A stretch of 64,000 nt of DNA from an uncultured Pseudoflavonifractor sp. (GTDB lineage: Bacteria; Bacillota; Clostridia; Oscillospirales; Oscillospiraceae). Below, one piece after another: positions 33,587 to 42,700 of the stretch. The stretch is from NCBI RefSeq assembly GCF_944387805.1, contig NZ_CALXGI010000002.1, positions 59,112-123,111 on the forward strand. The letters are read 5' to 3'. The notes beneath the pieces were generated by a model that was not told where the DNA came from, searched no databases, and saw only the letters and a list, made by a program, of their open reading frames with translations. How positions within the stretch are numbered: position 1 is the stretch's first letter; every line of letters starts with the position of its first letter. The translations under genes and the position numbers were made by a program.

Positions 33587-34969
33587 TCAGTCTGCCATGC
33601 CCGCCGCAATGGCCCGCAGGGCGATAGCGCATTCAAGACGCTTGCGCTCCAGCTCGCACCCCACGTGGTGAGGCTTTTTTATGTCTCCATTGACAAGCAG
33701 GTTGGAGGCGCTGCATCCGCCGGAGCAGTAGAAGCGGGCCCAGCAGTTCTTGCAGTCCTCTCTGGTATAGATATTCAGGTTGGAGAACGCCTTAGAGATC
33801 TCCATGTTGAAGGTCCCCTCATAGAGGTTGCCCAGCTTGTACTCCTCGTTGCCCACAAACTGGTGGCAGGGGTAGATATCCCCTTCCGGGGTGATGGCCA
33901 CATACTCGCAGCCGGCGCCGCAGCCGCGCAGCCGCTTAATGACGCAGGGGCCCTGGGCCAGGTCCACATTGAAGTGGAAGAAGTTTACCTCGGGGTGCTT
34001 GCGCAGCTCCTCTGCCAGCTTCTCATACTCGGCCAGGATGGCAGGCACATCCTCCTCACGAAGGGCGTAGGGATCCTCGGGCCCGCCTACCACCGGTTCC
34101 ACGGAGATGTTCTTGGCGCCCAGGGACGCCATATGCATCACATCAGCGGCAAAGTCCAGGTTGTCCCGGGCGAAGGTGCCCCGGAGATAGTAGTCCTTAT
34201 CTCCCCTGCCGGCAATGAGCTTCTGGAACTTGGGGACGATCACGTCGTAGCTGCCCTTGCCGTTGATGGTGGGGCGCATCCGGTCGTTGACCTCCTTGCG
34301 GCCATCGATAGACAGGACCGCATTGGACATCTCACGGTTGATGTACTCGATGTTCTCGTCGTTGAGCAGGACGCCGTTGGTTGTGATGGTAAAGCGGAAG
34401 CACTTGCCATGCTCTTTCTCAATAGAGCGGGCGTACTCCACCGTTTTCTTCACGGTATCCATGGCCATCAGAGGCTCGCCGCCAAAGAAGTCCACCTCGA
34501 TGTTCCGCCGCTTGCCGGAGCGCTCAATCACAAAGTCAATGGCCCGTTTGGCAGTCTCAAAGTCCATGGTCATCCGGTGGCCGGTGCCGAAGTCACCGGT
34601 GGAGGCAAAGCAGTACTTGCAGCGGAGGTTGCAGTCGTGGGACACGTGGAGGCACAGAGCCTTGATAGGCGCCTCCCGCTGCATGGCCACAGCCGCAGCC
34701 GGGTCAATGTAGTCATCCTCTACAAAGAGGAGTCCCTCCTCCTGGAGCGCCCGCAGATCCTGCCAGGCCTCCTCCAGCGCCTCAGCGCTGTACTGAGGCA
34801 GTTGAGCGGCCAGGTCTGCCGGGCAGTTCTCAGCCAGACGGCCGGGATTGGCGTTTTCCCGGTTCAGCGCCTCCAGCAGGTCATATGCGGTTCTGTCCAG
34901 CACATGGACAGCGCCGCTGTTTACATCCACGGCAACAGATACGCCGAGGGCAGTAAAGGTATGTACCAT
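33587..34969 (-). CDS. scfB: Thioether cross-link-forming SCIFF peptide maturase (radical SAM/SPASM)
   Basis: 460-residue radical SAM enzyme that makes Cys thioether bonds in the SCIFF peptide (ranthipeptide class). An N-terminal RRE-like peptide-binding region (about 1-95) precedes the 4Fe-4S motif C-N-L-R-C-K-Y-C (C113, C117, C120). The SPASM end has many cysteines (C-G-A-G-C, Y-P-C-H-Q-F, C-K-N-C, Y-C-S-G-G-C) for auxiliary clusters. It is 86 bp downstream of scfA. The final natural product and its role are unknown for this family. Confidence 0.96.
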   Translation of the reverse strand: MVHTFTALGVSVAVDVNSGAVHVLDRTAYDLLEALNRENANPGRLAENCPADLAAQLPQYSAEALEEAWQDLRALQEEGLLFVEDDYIDPAAAVAMQREAPIKALCLHVSHDCNLRCKYCFASTGDFGTGHRMTMDFETAKRAIDFVIERSGKRRNIEVDFFGGEPLMAMDTVKKTVEYARSIEKEHGKCFRFTITTNGVLLNDENIEYINREMSNAVLSIDGRKEVNDRMRPTINGKGSYDVIVPKFQKLIAGRGDKDYYLRGTFARDNLDFAADVMHMASLGAKNISVEPVVGGPEDPYALREEDVPAILAEYEKLAEELRKHPEVNFFHFNVDLAQGPCVIKRLRGCGAGCEYVAITPEGDIYPCHQFVGNEEYKLGNLYEGTFNMEISKAFSNLNIYTREDCKNCWARFYCSGGCSASNLLVNGDIKKPHHVGCELERKRLECAIALRAIAAGMAD

Positions 34970-35006
34970 TCTTTTCTCTCCTAATCATATTACAGGTTAC
35001 AGGCAC

Positions 35007-35039
35007 GGAAACGGGGTGGGCAAAACCCACCCCGTTTCC
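35007..35039. terminator. Hairpin between scfA and scfB, likely partial terminator
   Basis: 14-base perfect arms GGAAACGGGGTGGG / CCCACCCCGTTTCC with a 5-base loop. There is no T run on the minus strand, so it more likely stabilises or partly attenuates the message, giving more peptide than maturase. Confidence 0.6.
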
Positions 35040-35055
35040 AGTCTTGTTGTTTGAC

Positions 35056-35199
35056 TTACTTGTTGTTCTCGCACTTCTGGTTGGCAACCGTGCAAGAGGT
35101 CTTACAAGCGGACTGGCAAGAAGTCTGGCACTCGCCGCAGCCGCCGTGAGCAGCGCTGTTCTTCAGAGTAGCGCCGTTAAGCGTCTTCACATGCTTCAT
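35056..35199 (-). CDS. scfA: SCIFF ribosomal peptide precursor
   Basis: 47-residue precursor ('six cysteines in forty-five'). Leader MKHVKTLNGATLKNSAAHGG, then six cysteines at positions 21, 24, 28, 32, 36 and 43. The ATG at 35199 has GGAGGGG 6 bases upstream; the frame is open further upstream but has no start signal. ScfB links the cysteines to neighbouring residues by thioethers. Nearly universal in Clostridia, function still unknown. Confidence 0.96.
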   Translation of the reverse strand: MKHVKTLNGATLKNSAAHGGCGECQTSCQSACKTSCTVANQKCENNK

Positions 35200-35241
35200 C
35201 TGTTTCCCCTCCTCCACTGTCGTTTTTTGGAGCTTCGCTTC

Positions 35242-35270
35242 ATTATAGCATAGGAAGCGGCCCATTTCAA
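35242..35270 (-). promoter_or_regulatory. Promoter of scfA
   Basis: Minus strand TTGAAA (35270-35265), 17 bases, TATAAT (35247-35242), 43 bases before the scfA ATG. scfAB therefore looks like its own transcription unit. Confidence 0.78.
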
Positions 35271-35277
35271 TCCATTT

Positions 35278-35700
35278 TTAGCGGCGTCCCTTCCGCTTTT
35301 TCCTGGCCGGCCGCGGTCTGCTCAGCAGACCGGCCGCCGCGCCGCCGCACAGAGCCCCACACAGCAGGGATAATCCCTCCTCCGGCGCAGCCGGACCGAA
35401 GAAGAGCACACCTATTGTAAGTAAGATCAGAAAAAACACACAGCCGGTCAGCAGCCCTACAATCAGCGCCCTGGATTGGCAGCGGCGGATGGCAGCGGTA
35501 CCGCCGGAAAAGCCGCCGATAACGCAGCCCACAACGGTCATTTGATACATCAGCTGCTCCCCGATCCATCCTTTGGAAATTCCTGCAGAGGCCAGCAGCA
35601 GAAAGAGAAAGCAGGCCAGCAGCGCCACGCCGCCGCCCAGAAGCACGCCCAGCACACAGCGAACCAACCTGGCCCCCTGGTCCTCCTCCATATGTTTCAT
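35278..35700 (-). CDS. TIGR04086 family membrane protein
   Basis: 140-residue protein with four membrane helices (about 16-37, 52-70, 78-98, 108-126) and a very basic tail ending R-K-K-R-K-G-R-R. This family sits between yajC and scfA in many Clostridia. No function is known; by position alone it has been suspected to relate to SCIFF or to the Sec system. ATG at 35700 with GGGAGGG. Confidence 0.82.
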   Translation of the reverse strand: MKHMEEDQGARLVRCVLGVLLGGGVALLACFLFLLLASAGISKGWIGEQLMYQMTVVGCVIGGFSGGTAAIRRCQSRALIVGLLTGCVFFLILLTIGVLFFGPAAPEEGLSLLCGALCGGAAAGLLSRPRPARKKRKGRR

Positions 35701-35787
35701 TTCATTCCCTCCCAGACATCGTGCTTGTCTGGTGGATCATATGCCGCGCTGTCGCCCGGCATGTCTGTTTTTCTTTCTTCAAAAAGC

Positions 35788-35823
35788 GCAAAAACAGCCA
35801 GCCGCAATGGCGGCCGGCTGTTT
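35788..35823 (-). terminator. Terminator after yajC
   Basis: Stem AAACAGCCAGCCGC / GCGGCCGGCTGTTT (one mismatch), 4-base loop, T5 on the minus strand. Confidence 0.8.
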
Positions 35824-35833
35824 GCCTGCAGAG

Positions 35834-36133
35834 TTATTTCTTCTCGTCCTTGGCGGGAGCGGAGTCCTCAGAGGTCTGGGTACCCTTGGTGGACACAGCC
35901 CACTTGGTGAACTCAATGCGCACCCGGTCGGCACCGGTCTCAATGACAATGGTGTCCTCCTTCACGGCGCAGATGGTTCCCACAATGCCGCCGATGGTAG
36001 TGATCAGATCACCCACCGCCAGGCTGTTGCGCATCTCGGCCATGGCCTTTTTCTTCTTGTTCTCCGGTCGAATGAGCAGGAAGTAGAAGATGGCCAGCAT
36101 TGCGACGATCATTACGATGGAAACGATATCCAA
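35834..36133 (-). CDS. yajC: Preprotein translocase subunit YajC
   Basis: 99-residue single-pass Sec accessory protein: one N-terminal helix (about 3-21), then R-P-E-N-K-K-K-K and the conserved L-A-V-G-D-L-I-T-T-I-G-G-I. The start is the TTG at 36133, with GGAGG 8 bases upstream; nothing upstream in frame has a start signal. A short Ser/Asp/Lys tail is variable. Confidence 0.93.
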   Translation of the reverse strand: MDIVSIVMIVAMLAIFYFLLIRPENKKKKAMAEMRNSLAVGDLITTIGGIVGTICAVKEDTIVIETGADRVRIEFTKWAVSTKGTQTSEDSAPAKDEKK

Positions 36134-36225
36134 GGTCAATTCCTCCAAATACAGTATTTCTGCCCTAATGCCCTGTGGCAACTTTATACATTATAGCGGT
36201 ATTCGCTCCGCTTGGCAAGTCCTCT

Positions 36226-37365
36226 TTAAGAATTTCCGATGGGTGCATCCAATTTTCCGCTGTATGTCCGGCGGAATTCCTCAAAGGCGCCCTCATCCAG
36301 GGCAGCACGGATGCGGACCATCAGTTCATTGTAGAAGTGAAGGTTGTGGAGTACCGCCAGGCGCATGGCCAGCATCTCCCCTGCCGCGAACAGGTGGCGC
36401 AGATAGGCCCGGGAGAAGGACCGGCATGCCGGGCAGGTACAGGCGGGGTCAATGGGACTGGGGTCGGTCTTGTACTTCTCGTTCTTGATGTTCAGCGTGC
36501 CCTCCCAGGTATAGAGTTTCCCATGGCGGGCGTTGCGTGCGGGCATGACGCAGTCGAAAAAGTCCACGCCCCGTGCCACCGCCTCAATGATGTTGGAGGG
36601 TGTGCCCACTCCCATCAGATACCGGGGCTTATCCTTGGGCATGTGGGGCTCCACGGCGTCGATGATGTCGTACATGGTCTGGGTGGGTTCCCCAACCGCC
36701 AGGCCGCCGATGGCGTAGCCGTCGCAATCGACCTTGGCCGTCTCCTGCATGTGCCACACCCGCAAGTCGGGATAAATGCCGCCCTGGTTGATGCCGAATA
36801 GCATCTGCCGGGGATTGACCGTGTCAGTCAGGCTGTTGAGCCGGTCGTGCTCCGCCTTGCACCGCTCCAGCCACCGCAGCGTGCGCTCGCAGGAGGGTTT
36901 TACATACTCCCGGGTGGAGGGGTTGGCCACACATTCGTCAAAGGCCATAGCGATGTCGCTGCCCAGGTTGGACTGGATGCGCATACTCTCCTCCGGGCCC
37001 ATGAAGACCCGGCGGCCGTCAATGTGGGAGGCGAAGGTGACGCCTTCCTCCGTGATTTTCCGCAGGCCGGACAGAGAGAACACCTGGAACCCGCCGGAGT
37101 CTGTGAGAATGGGGCCGCTCCAGTCCATAAACTTATGGAGGCCGCCCATCGCCTTTACAACGCCGTCACCGGGCCGGAGGTGGAGGTGGTAGGTATTGGA
37201 CAGTTCGATCTGGCAGCCCACCTCCTTCAGGTCGTGGGCCGACACCGCGCCCTTGATGGCGCCCTGGGTACCGACGTTCATAAAAACAGGGGTCTGAACC
37301 GTTCCATGGGCACAGGTAAACACGCCCCGCCGGGCCCTGCCCTGGGTCTTGACTACTTCAAACAC
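36226..37365 (-). CDS. tgt: Queuine tRNA-ribosyltransferase
   Basis: Exchanges guanine 34 of GUN tRNAs for preQ1. 379 residues, TIM barrel. Catalytic aspartates are in L-T-D-S-G-G-F-Q-V-F-S and F-D-C-V-M-P-A-R-N-A-R-H-G; zinc is held by C-T-C-P-A-C with a later histidine. GTG start at 37365 with GGAG upstream. Paired with queA, the next step in queuosine synthesis. Confidence 0.97.
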   Translation of the reverse strand: MFEVVKTQGRARRGVFTCAHGTVQTPVFMNVGTQGAIKGAVSAHDLKEVGCQIELSNTYHLHLRPGDGVVKAMGGLHKFMDWSGPILTDSGGFQVFSLSGLRKITEEGVTFASHIDGRRVFMGPEESMRIQSNLGSDIAMAFDECVANPSTREYVKPSCERTLRWLERCKAEHDRLNSLTDTVNPRQMLFGINQGGIYPDLRVWHMQETAKVDCDGYAIGGLAVGEPTQTMYDIIDAVEPHMPKDKPRYLMGVGTPSNIIEAVARGVDFFDCVMPARNARHGKLYTWEGTLNIKNEKYKTDPSPIDPACTCPACRSFSRAYLRHLFAAGEMLAMRLAVLHNLHFYNELMVRIRAALDEGAFEEFRRTYSGKLDAPIGNS

Positions 37366-37401
37366 GCAAAAACTCCTATCTTAATCTTTTCTTTTTGTGC
37401 C

Positions 37402-38433
37402 TCAGCAGATAAACATGGCGTCGCCGAAGGAGAAGAACCGGTACTTCTCCCGCACCGCCTCTGCATAGGCATTCAGGATGTGCTCCCGGCCCGCCAGAGC
37501 AGAGACCAGCATAATCAGCGTAGATTCAGGCAGATGGAAGTTGGTGATCAGGCAGTCCAGCGTCTTAAAGCGGTAGCCGGGATAGATATAGATGCTGGTC
37601 CAGCCGGCGCTCTCCTTCAGGGTGCCGTCCTCAGCAGCCCAGCTCTCAATGGTCCGGCAGGAGGTGGTGCCCACACAGATGACCCGGCCGCCGTTGGCCT
37701 TGGTCTCATTGATGACGTCCGCCGTCTTCTGGGAGATCATGCAGTACTCGGCGTGCATCTCATGGTCTGTAATGTTCTCTTCCTTGACAGGCCGGAAGGT
37801 ACCCAGGCCAACATGGAGGGTCACATAGGCCAGGCGCACACCCATGGCCTCAATCTGCGCCAGCAGTTCCTTGGTAAAGTGGAGGCCGGCAGTAGGGACG
37901 GCGGCAGAGCCAACCTCCCGGGAGTACACGGTCTGGTACCGCTCCGGGTCGTTGAGCTCCTCCTTAATATAGGGCGGCAGAGGCATCTTGCCCAACTGCT
38001 CCAGAATTTCGAGGAAAATTCCCTCATAGTGGAACTCAATCAGCCGGTTTCCACCCTCCACCTCCTCCAGCACGTCCGCGGTCAGCAGGCCGCCGCCAAA
38101 GGAGAGCTTGGTGCCCGGCTTTACCTTTCGTCCGGGCCGCACCAGGCACTCCCAGACCTTGTTGCCCCGGTCGATGAGCAGCAGCACCTCCACCGCGCCG
38201 CCCGTGGGCTCCCGGTGGCCCAACAGGCGGGCGGGCAGCACCCGGGAGTCATTGAGCACCAGGCAGTCGCCGGGACGGAGAAAGTTCGGCAGCTCATAGA
38301 AGTGGTGGTGGGAGATCTCCCCCGTCTCCTTATTGAGCACCATCAGCCGGGAGCCGTCCCGCCGGTCCAGCGGCGTCTGGGCGATCAGCTCCTGGGGAAG
38401 GTCATAGTAAAAATCAGATGTTTTCAGTTCCAT
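37402..38433 (-). CDS. queA: S-adenosylmethionine:tRNA ribosyltransferase-isomerase
   Basis: Transfers the ribose of SAM to preQ1 in tRNA, giving epoxyqueuosine. 343 residues with the typical start [15 protein letters not shown] and [12 protein letters not shown]. It lies 36 bp upstream of tgt. No preQ1 riboswitch is visible before it. Confidence 0.97.
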   Translation of the reverse strand: MELKTSDFYYDLPQELIAQTPLDRRDGSRLMVLNKETGEISHHHFYELPNFLRPGDCLVLNDSRVLPARLLGHREPTGGAVEVLLLIDRGNKVWECLVRPGRKVKPGTKLSFGGGLLTADVLEEVEGGNRLIEFHYEGIFLEILEQLGKMPLPPYIKEELNDPERYQTVYSREVGSAAVPTAGLHFTKELLAQIEAMGVRLAYVTLHVGLGTFRPVKEENITDHEMHAEYCMISQKTADVINETKANGGRVICVGTTSCRTIESWAAEDGTLKESAGWTSIYIYPGYRFKTLDCLITNFHLPESTLIMLVSALAGREHILNAYAEAVREKYRFFSFGDAMFIC

Positions 38434-38481
38434 GCTCTTGTTGTTCCCTGCTTTCAGATTGAAAATAACACGCCGGCTTCC

Positions 38482-40140
38482 TTATCGGATTTCCACGCCG
38501 GTGTAGTAGAACTTCAGAATATCAATGTAGGTCTTTCCTGCCTGGGCCATGGCGTAGGCGCCCCACTGACTCATGCCTACATTGTGCCCGTTTCCGGTAC
38601 CGGTGAAGGTAAAGCTGCCGCTCGTGGAGCCGGAGGAGGTCAGCACCTCCGTGCCGCTTCCGGTGATGACATAGGGCGTGCCGCTGATGGCGGACACATT
38701 TCCGCTGCCGTCAATGGCGTAAGCCCCCGAGACAGAGGACAGCGTTCCGCCGTCCTCGTTGACGTAGTAGCTCCCGCCGCTTCCGCCAGTGACGGTGAAC
38801 CGGGGCGAGTTAACCCCCAGAAAGATCCGGCAGTTGTCGCAGCCGGTAATGGTCCAGCTGCTGCCGCTGGTATCCGTAAAGGTCAACGCTCTCACGTTCC
38901 CTGTGGATGTGTATTCCGACACCCGCACGCTGGCCAGTGTGCCGCAGTTGCGGCCGGATGCCCGCAGCTTAGCCGCCAGCTCACCGGCAGTAAAGGTATA
39001 GCTCCAGTTGTAGTTGGAGATCTTGCCGACCACCGCAGCCTCCCAGGGGTCCGTGACACCAACTAAGTAGGGCAGGTCGCCGCCCCAGACGTTCTTGGCG
39101 CTCTCGGTGGCGCCGCCGTCCGAGGAGGAATAGTAGGTCTCCGCAATGGAGCCGTTGTACCACACATACTGCCCCGACGTCTCCTGGGCCGCCCGGTATG
39201 TATTGTCGTTGACAGAGCCTGCGCCGGGATAGGCCTGGCAGTGGGTGGTGGCGCACAGGTCAAAACCGCTGGAGGTGTGGCGTCCTGTGCAGGAGGCGGC
39301 GTAGCTCCGGGCGGTGACCGCCTGGGCCTTCAGTGCCTCCACCGGCCAGGAGGGGCTCATCTCCTGGGAGATGACGCAGTTGATGTAGTCCTCACGGTCC
39401 ACCACATTGACCACCGTCAGGTTGCCGCCGTTGATGCGCTGATAGCGGAACCCGCCGTAATACTTCCGCTTGGCGTACCAGGTCAGGGTCTTGACCGAGT
39501 TATCCAGTCCGGGCATCACGCCCAGAGACAGGGACGAGCCGCCGTCAAACTGAAAGAGAATGGTGCTTGTGCCCGTCTTGACTACGGACACGCCGTAGCT
39601 GCTGGTTCCGGTGACCGTGGCGTCCGGGACGCCCAGTGCGGCGAGAGCCGTGTTGGCCTCCTCTGAGGTAAGGTAGGACCCCATCCGCACAGTATAGGTC
39701 CCGTTGGTCCAGGCGGGGAATCCGCCGGACACGGCCGCAGCGGCGGCGGAGGCCTCTTCAAAGGTAGTGTAGGTGCCGGGCAGCTGGATGTGATAACAGC
39801 CTACCGCAATATCCGAAGTCTGGGCATCCGTATAACCGCTCAGCCCTGTGGAGAGCGGACCGTACCAGACGTTCTGCGTCTTAACCACCGAGATGCCCGT
39901 CTCCGCAGTATAGCCCAACTGGACAAAGTTGAGGCTGTCGTCGTAGTAGCCCAGCCGGTAACCGCTGCCGGTGCTGTTGAGCAGGTTGGCTCCGGGGACG
40001 GCATCGGCACCGTAGGTCAGACCGATGCGGATACTGGCGCTCATAGGAATGCCGGCCGCCTGGGCGGCTGCCGGAAACGCAGGGAAGGTCAGCGCGGCTG
40101 CAAGGGCCAGCGCAGCAAATTGCATCAGGTTTTTTTTCAT
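38482..40140 (-). CDS. SpoIID/LytB domain protein, secreted
   Basis: 552 residues. A signal peptide (about 1-28, ending A-Q-A-A-G) is followed by an N-terminal Ser/Gly-rich half that includes a SPOR-like segment (about 145-185, T-V-R-M-G-S-Y). The C-terminal SpoIID domain has the catalytic-glutamate motif I-S-Q-E-M-S-P-S-W-P-V-E-A-L-K-A-Q-A and zinc residues C-A-T-T-H-C-Q. It ends G-H-N-V-G-M-S-Q-W-G-A-Y-A-M-A. SpoIID enzymes are lytic transglycosylases in engulfment. It is larger than classical SpoIID (about 340), so this may be a vegetative or germination-time relative. Confidence 0.88.
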   Translation of the reverse strand: MKKNLMQFAALALAAALTFPAFPAAAQAAGIPMSASIRIGLTYGADAVPGANLLNSTGSGYRLGYYDDSLNFVQLGYTAETGISVVKTQNVWYGPLSTGLSGYTDAQTSDIAVGCYHIQLPGTYTTFEEASAAAAAVSGGFPAWTNGTYTVRMGSYLTSEEANTALAALGVPDATVTGTSSYGVSVVKTGTSTILFQFDGGSSLSLGVMPGLDNSVKTLTWYAKRKYYGGFRYQRINGGNLTVVNVVDREDYINCVISQEMSPSWPVEALKAQAVTARSYAASCTGRHTSSGFDLCATTHCQAYPGAGSVNDNTYRAAQETSGQYVWYNGSIAETYYSSSDGGATESAKNVWGGDLPYLVGVTDPWEAAVVGKISNYNWSYTFTAGELAAKLRASGRNCGTLASVRVSEYTSTGNVRALTFTDTSGSSWTITGCDNCRIFLGVNSPRFTVTGGSGGSYYVNEDGGTLSSVSGAYAIDGSGNVSAISGTPYVITGSGTEVLTSSGSTSGSFTFTGTGNGHNVGMSQWGAYAMAQAGKTYIDILKFYYTGVEIR

Positions 40141-40180
40141 AGGAAACTCCAAATCTTTGGGATTGCCGCCATTCCCTGTA

Positions 40181-40209
40181 TTGACACAGCAAAGCGGTTG
40201 TGATACTAT
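40181..40209 (+). promoter_or_regulatory. Promoter of the lysine riboswitch-asd operon
   Basis: TTGACA (40181-40186), 17 bases, TACTAT (40204-40209). Transcription should start near 40216, just before the riboswitch. Confidence 0.82.
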
Positions 40210-40228
40210 TTTCAAAAATCAACTGAAT

Positions 40229-40490
40229 TACTGCAAGATAGAGGTTGCGGTTTTCAAAAGTAGCGCAGTGAGGGCTCCGCTGGCCCGGCGACCTGCGCCA
40301 AAGGGAAAGCCGCCGAAGGAAACGCGGGTACGGAACCGCCTTTCCTGGGCGCCGGGCACATCAGCCCTGCGACTGTCGCCGGTCCTCCGGCGGAGTGCTG
40401 TCTGCTTTTGTAGTGCCAGGGGGTGGATGACCGTCTCTGACATTATAGTACAAAATCAGCCGGTATGTAAACCCGCTGATTTCTTTTTTT
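40229..40490 (+). promoter_or_regulatory. Lysine riboswitch with terminator
   Basis: The L-box signature AGATAGAGGTTGCGG (40237-40250) is followed by an AGTAG segment, GAGGGCTCCGCTG, the core CGCCGAAGG, and the distal TGGGCGCCGGGCACATCAGCCC and GCGACTGTCGCCGG parts. The aptamer closes about 40402. Expression platform: stem AAATCAGC (40453-40460) / GCTGATTT (40475-40482) then CTTTTTTT. Lysine should cause termination and shut off asd-dapA-dapB. Confidence 0.93.
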
Positions 40491-40606
40491 ATTCTGACGT
40501 CTTTCGGAATTGCAGTCATTCATTTTGGTTTTCCTCCCGGTACGGGTCTTAAACCGGTCGGCGCCGGAATAGCATAACTTAAAAGAGAGCGATGGAGGTC
40601 CTGAAC

Positions 40607-41698
40607 ATGAAGCAGTACAAAGTAGGCGTAATCGGCGCCACCGGTATGGTGGGCCAGCGTTTTGTCACCCTGATGGAGCATCACCCCTGGTTCCATCTCA
40701 CCGTTGTGGCGGCCAGCGGCCGCAGCGCCGGCAAGACCTATGAGGAGGCTATCGGAGACCGCTGGGCCATGGACACCCCCATACCCGAGGCCGCCAGGCA
40801 GCTTATCGTCATGAACGCCCAGGAGGACGTAGACAAGATCGCCGCCATGGTGGATTTTGTCTTCTGCGCGGTGGACATGAAGAAGGACGAGATCCTGGCT
40901 TTGGAAGAGCACTACGCCCGCCACGAGTGCCCTGTGGTGTCCAACAACTCCGCCAACCGCTGGACTCCTGACGTGCCCATGGTGGTGCCTGAGATTAACC
41001 CCGACCACCTCCAGGTCATTGAGTCCCAGCGCCGCCGTCTGGGCACTGCCCGGGGCTTTATCGCCGTCAAGTCCAACTGCTCCATCCAGAGCTACGTCCC
41101 TGCCCTGCACCCCCTGAAGGAGGCATTCGGTCTCAGGCGGGTGCTCGCCTGCACCTATCAGGCCATCTCCGGCGCAGGCAAGACCTTCAAAACCTGGCCC
41201 GAGATGGTGGATAACCTGATCCCCTATATCGGCGGCGAGGAGGAGAAGAGCGAGAAGGAGCCCCTGAAGGTATGGGGCAAGGTGGAAAACGGCGTCATTG
41301 TCACCGCTGACTCCCCCGCCATCACCTCTCAGTGCCTGCGGGTGCCCGTGTCCAACGGCCACACCGCCGCCGTGTTCGTGGACTTTGAGCGCAAGCCCAC
41401 TGAGGACGAGATCAAGGCGCTGTGGGCCAGTTACAAGGGCCGTGCTCAGGAGCTGGCTCTGCCCACCGCCCCCAAGCAGTTCATCCACTACTTCGAGGAG
41501 CCCGACCGGCCCCAGGCGCGCCTGGACCGGGATCTGGAGGGCGGTATGGCCATCTCCGTAGGCCGCCTCCGCCCCGACACCCAGTACGACTACAAGTTTG
41601 TATGTTTGTCTCACAACACCCTCCGGGGCGCGGCTGGCGGTGGTGTGCTGCTGGCAGAGCTGCTGTGTGCTGAGGGTTATATTGAGCCCCGCGCCTGA
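40607..41698 (+). CDS. asd: Aspartate-semialdehyde dehydrogenase, archaeal/fungal type
   Basis: Reduces aspartyl phosphate to the semialdehyde, the branch point to lysine, threonine and methionine. 363 residues. NADP motif G-V-I-G-A-T-G-M-V-G-Q-R (7-18); active cysteine C158 in K-S-N-C-S-I-Q. The S-N-C-S-I-Q motif and overall length match the archaeal/yeast class and not the usual bacterial one. The ATG at 40607 has GGAGGT 7 bases upstream; an ATG 15 bases earlier lies over this site. Confidence 0.95.
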   Translation: MKQYKVGVIGATGMVGQRFVTLMEHHPWFHLTVVAASGRSAGKTYEEAIGDRWAMDTPIPEAARQLIVMNAQEDVDKIAAMVDFVFCAVDMKKDEILALEEHYARHECPVVSNNSANRWTPDVPMVVPEINPDHLQVIESQRRRLGTARGFIAVKSNCSIQSYVPALHPLKEAFGLRRVLACTYQAISGAGKTFKTWPEMVDNLIPYIGGEEEKSEKEPLKVWGKVENGVIVTADSPAITSQCLRVPVSNGHTAAVFVDFERKPTEDEIKALWASYKGRAQELALPTAPKQFIHYFEEPDRPQARLDRDLEGGMAISVGRLRPDTQYDYKFVCLSHNTLRGAAGGGVLLAELLCAEGYIEPRA

Positions 41699-41737
41699 AC
41701 CTTTATCCCATCCATCTCAATTTGAGGAGGTACATTT

Positions 41738-42631
41738 ATGAGAGAGCCCGTCTTTACCGGCGCCTGCACCGCGCTGATTACTCCCTTCGACGCCAGCGGT
41801 GCCATCAACTACGACGCCTTTGCCGCCCAGATTGACGCTCAGATTGACAGCGGTATCGACGCCCTGTGCGTCTGCGGCACCACCGGCGAGAGTGCCACTA
41901 TGAGCATCCGGGAGCATATCGCTGCTGTGGAGTTCTGTGTCAAGCATGTCAACCACCGGGTTAAGGTTATTGCCGGCGCCGGCAGCAACGATACTTCCGC
42001 CGCCGTCTACCTGAGCCAGCACGCCCAGGACTCCGGCGCCGACGCCCTGCTTCTGGTCACTCCCTACTATAACAAATGCTCCCAGACCGGCCTGATCAAG
42101 CACTATGAGTATATCGCCGACCGGGTGGAGCTGCCCATCATCCTTTACAATGTGCCCTCCCGTACCGGTGTGTCCTTTACCGCTGAAACCTACAAGGTAC
42201 TCTCCCAGAATCCCCAGTTCAACGGCGTCAAGGAGGCCAGCGGAAACTTCTCCCTGCTGGCTCACACCCGTTTCCTCTGCGGCGAGGATTTCTACATCTG
42301 GTCCGGCAACGACGACCAGGTGGTGCCCATGATGAGCTTGGGCGCCAAGGGTGTCGTCTCTGTTGCCGCCAACATCGTCCCCCAGGTCATGGTAAAGATG
42401 AGCCACCTGTGCCTGGCCAATGACTTCGCCGCCGCTTCCAAGCTCCAGGTGGAGTATATGGACCTTATCGACGCTCTCTTCATTGAGGTTAATCCCATCC
42501 CCATCAAGGCCGCCATGGACCTGATGGGCATGAAGGCCGGCGGCCTCCGTCTGCCTCTGTGCGACATCTCCCCCGCCCATCTGGAGATTCTGCGGGCCTC
42601 CATGCAGCGGATGGGCTTGCTCAAGGCCTGA
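41738..42631 (+). CDS. dapA: 4-hydroxy-tetrahydrodipicolinate synthase
   Basis: Condenses pyruvate with aspartate semialdehyde. 297-residue TIM barrel: G-T-T-G-E-S-A-T motif, Y-N-V-P-S-R-T-G loop, and the Schiff-base lysine K165 in G-V-K-E-A-S-G. Second gene of the riboswitch operon, with GAGGAGG upstream. Confidence 0.97.
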   Translation: MREPVFTGACTALITPFDASGAINYDAFAAQIDAQIDSGIDALCVCGTTGESATMSIREHIAAVEFCVKHVNHRVKVIAGAGSNDTSAAVYLSQHAQDSGADALLLVTPYYNKCSQTGLIKHYEYIADRVELPIILYNVPSRTGVSFTAETYKVLSQNPQFNGVKEASGNFSLLAHTRFLCGEDFYIWSGNDDQVVPMMSLGAKGVVSVAANIVPQVMVKMSHLCLANDFAAASKLQVEYMDLIDALFIEVNPIPIKAAMDLMGMKAGGLRLPLCDISPAHLEILRASMQRMGLLKA

Positions 42632-42700
42632 TTTTCAAAAAGCCGCAGCCCGCGGCTCATCTGCGTGGGCGTCGCCCGCGCCACGGAAAGGACGTTGAAT

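Noticed and set aside
33539..34984. Plus-strand open frame of 481 codons
   Set aside because: Antisense of the SCIFF maturase, which has radical SAM and SPASM cysteines.
38434..38481. preQ1 riboswitch before queA-tgt
   Set aside because: The 48-base gap shows no preQ1 aptamer features.
36847..39066. Long plus-strand open frame of 739 codons
   Set aside because: It runs antisense to tgt, queA and the SpoIID-domain gene, which all have clear motifs. High GC in the third codon position opens the opposite strand.
40520..41614. Minus-strand open frame of 364 codons
   Set aside because: Antisense of asd; repetitive Leu/Gly/His composition without motifs.
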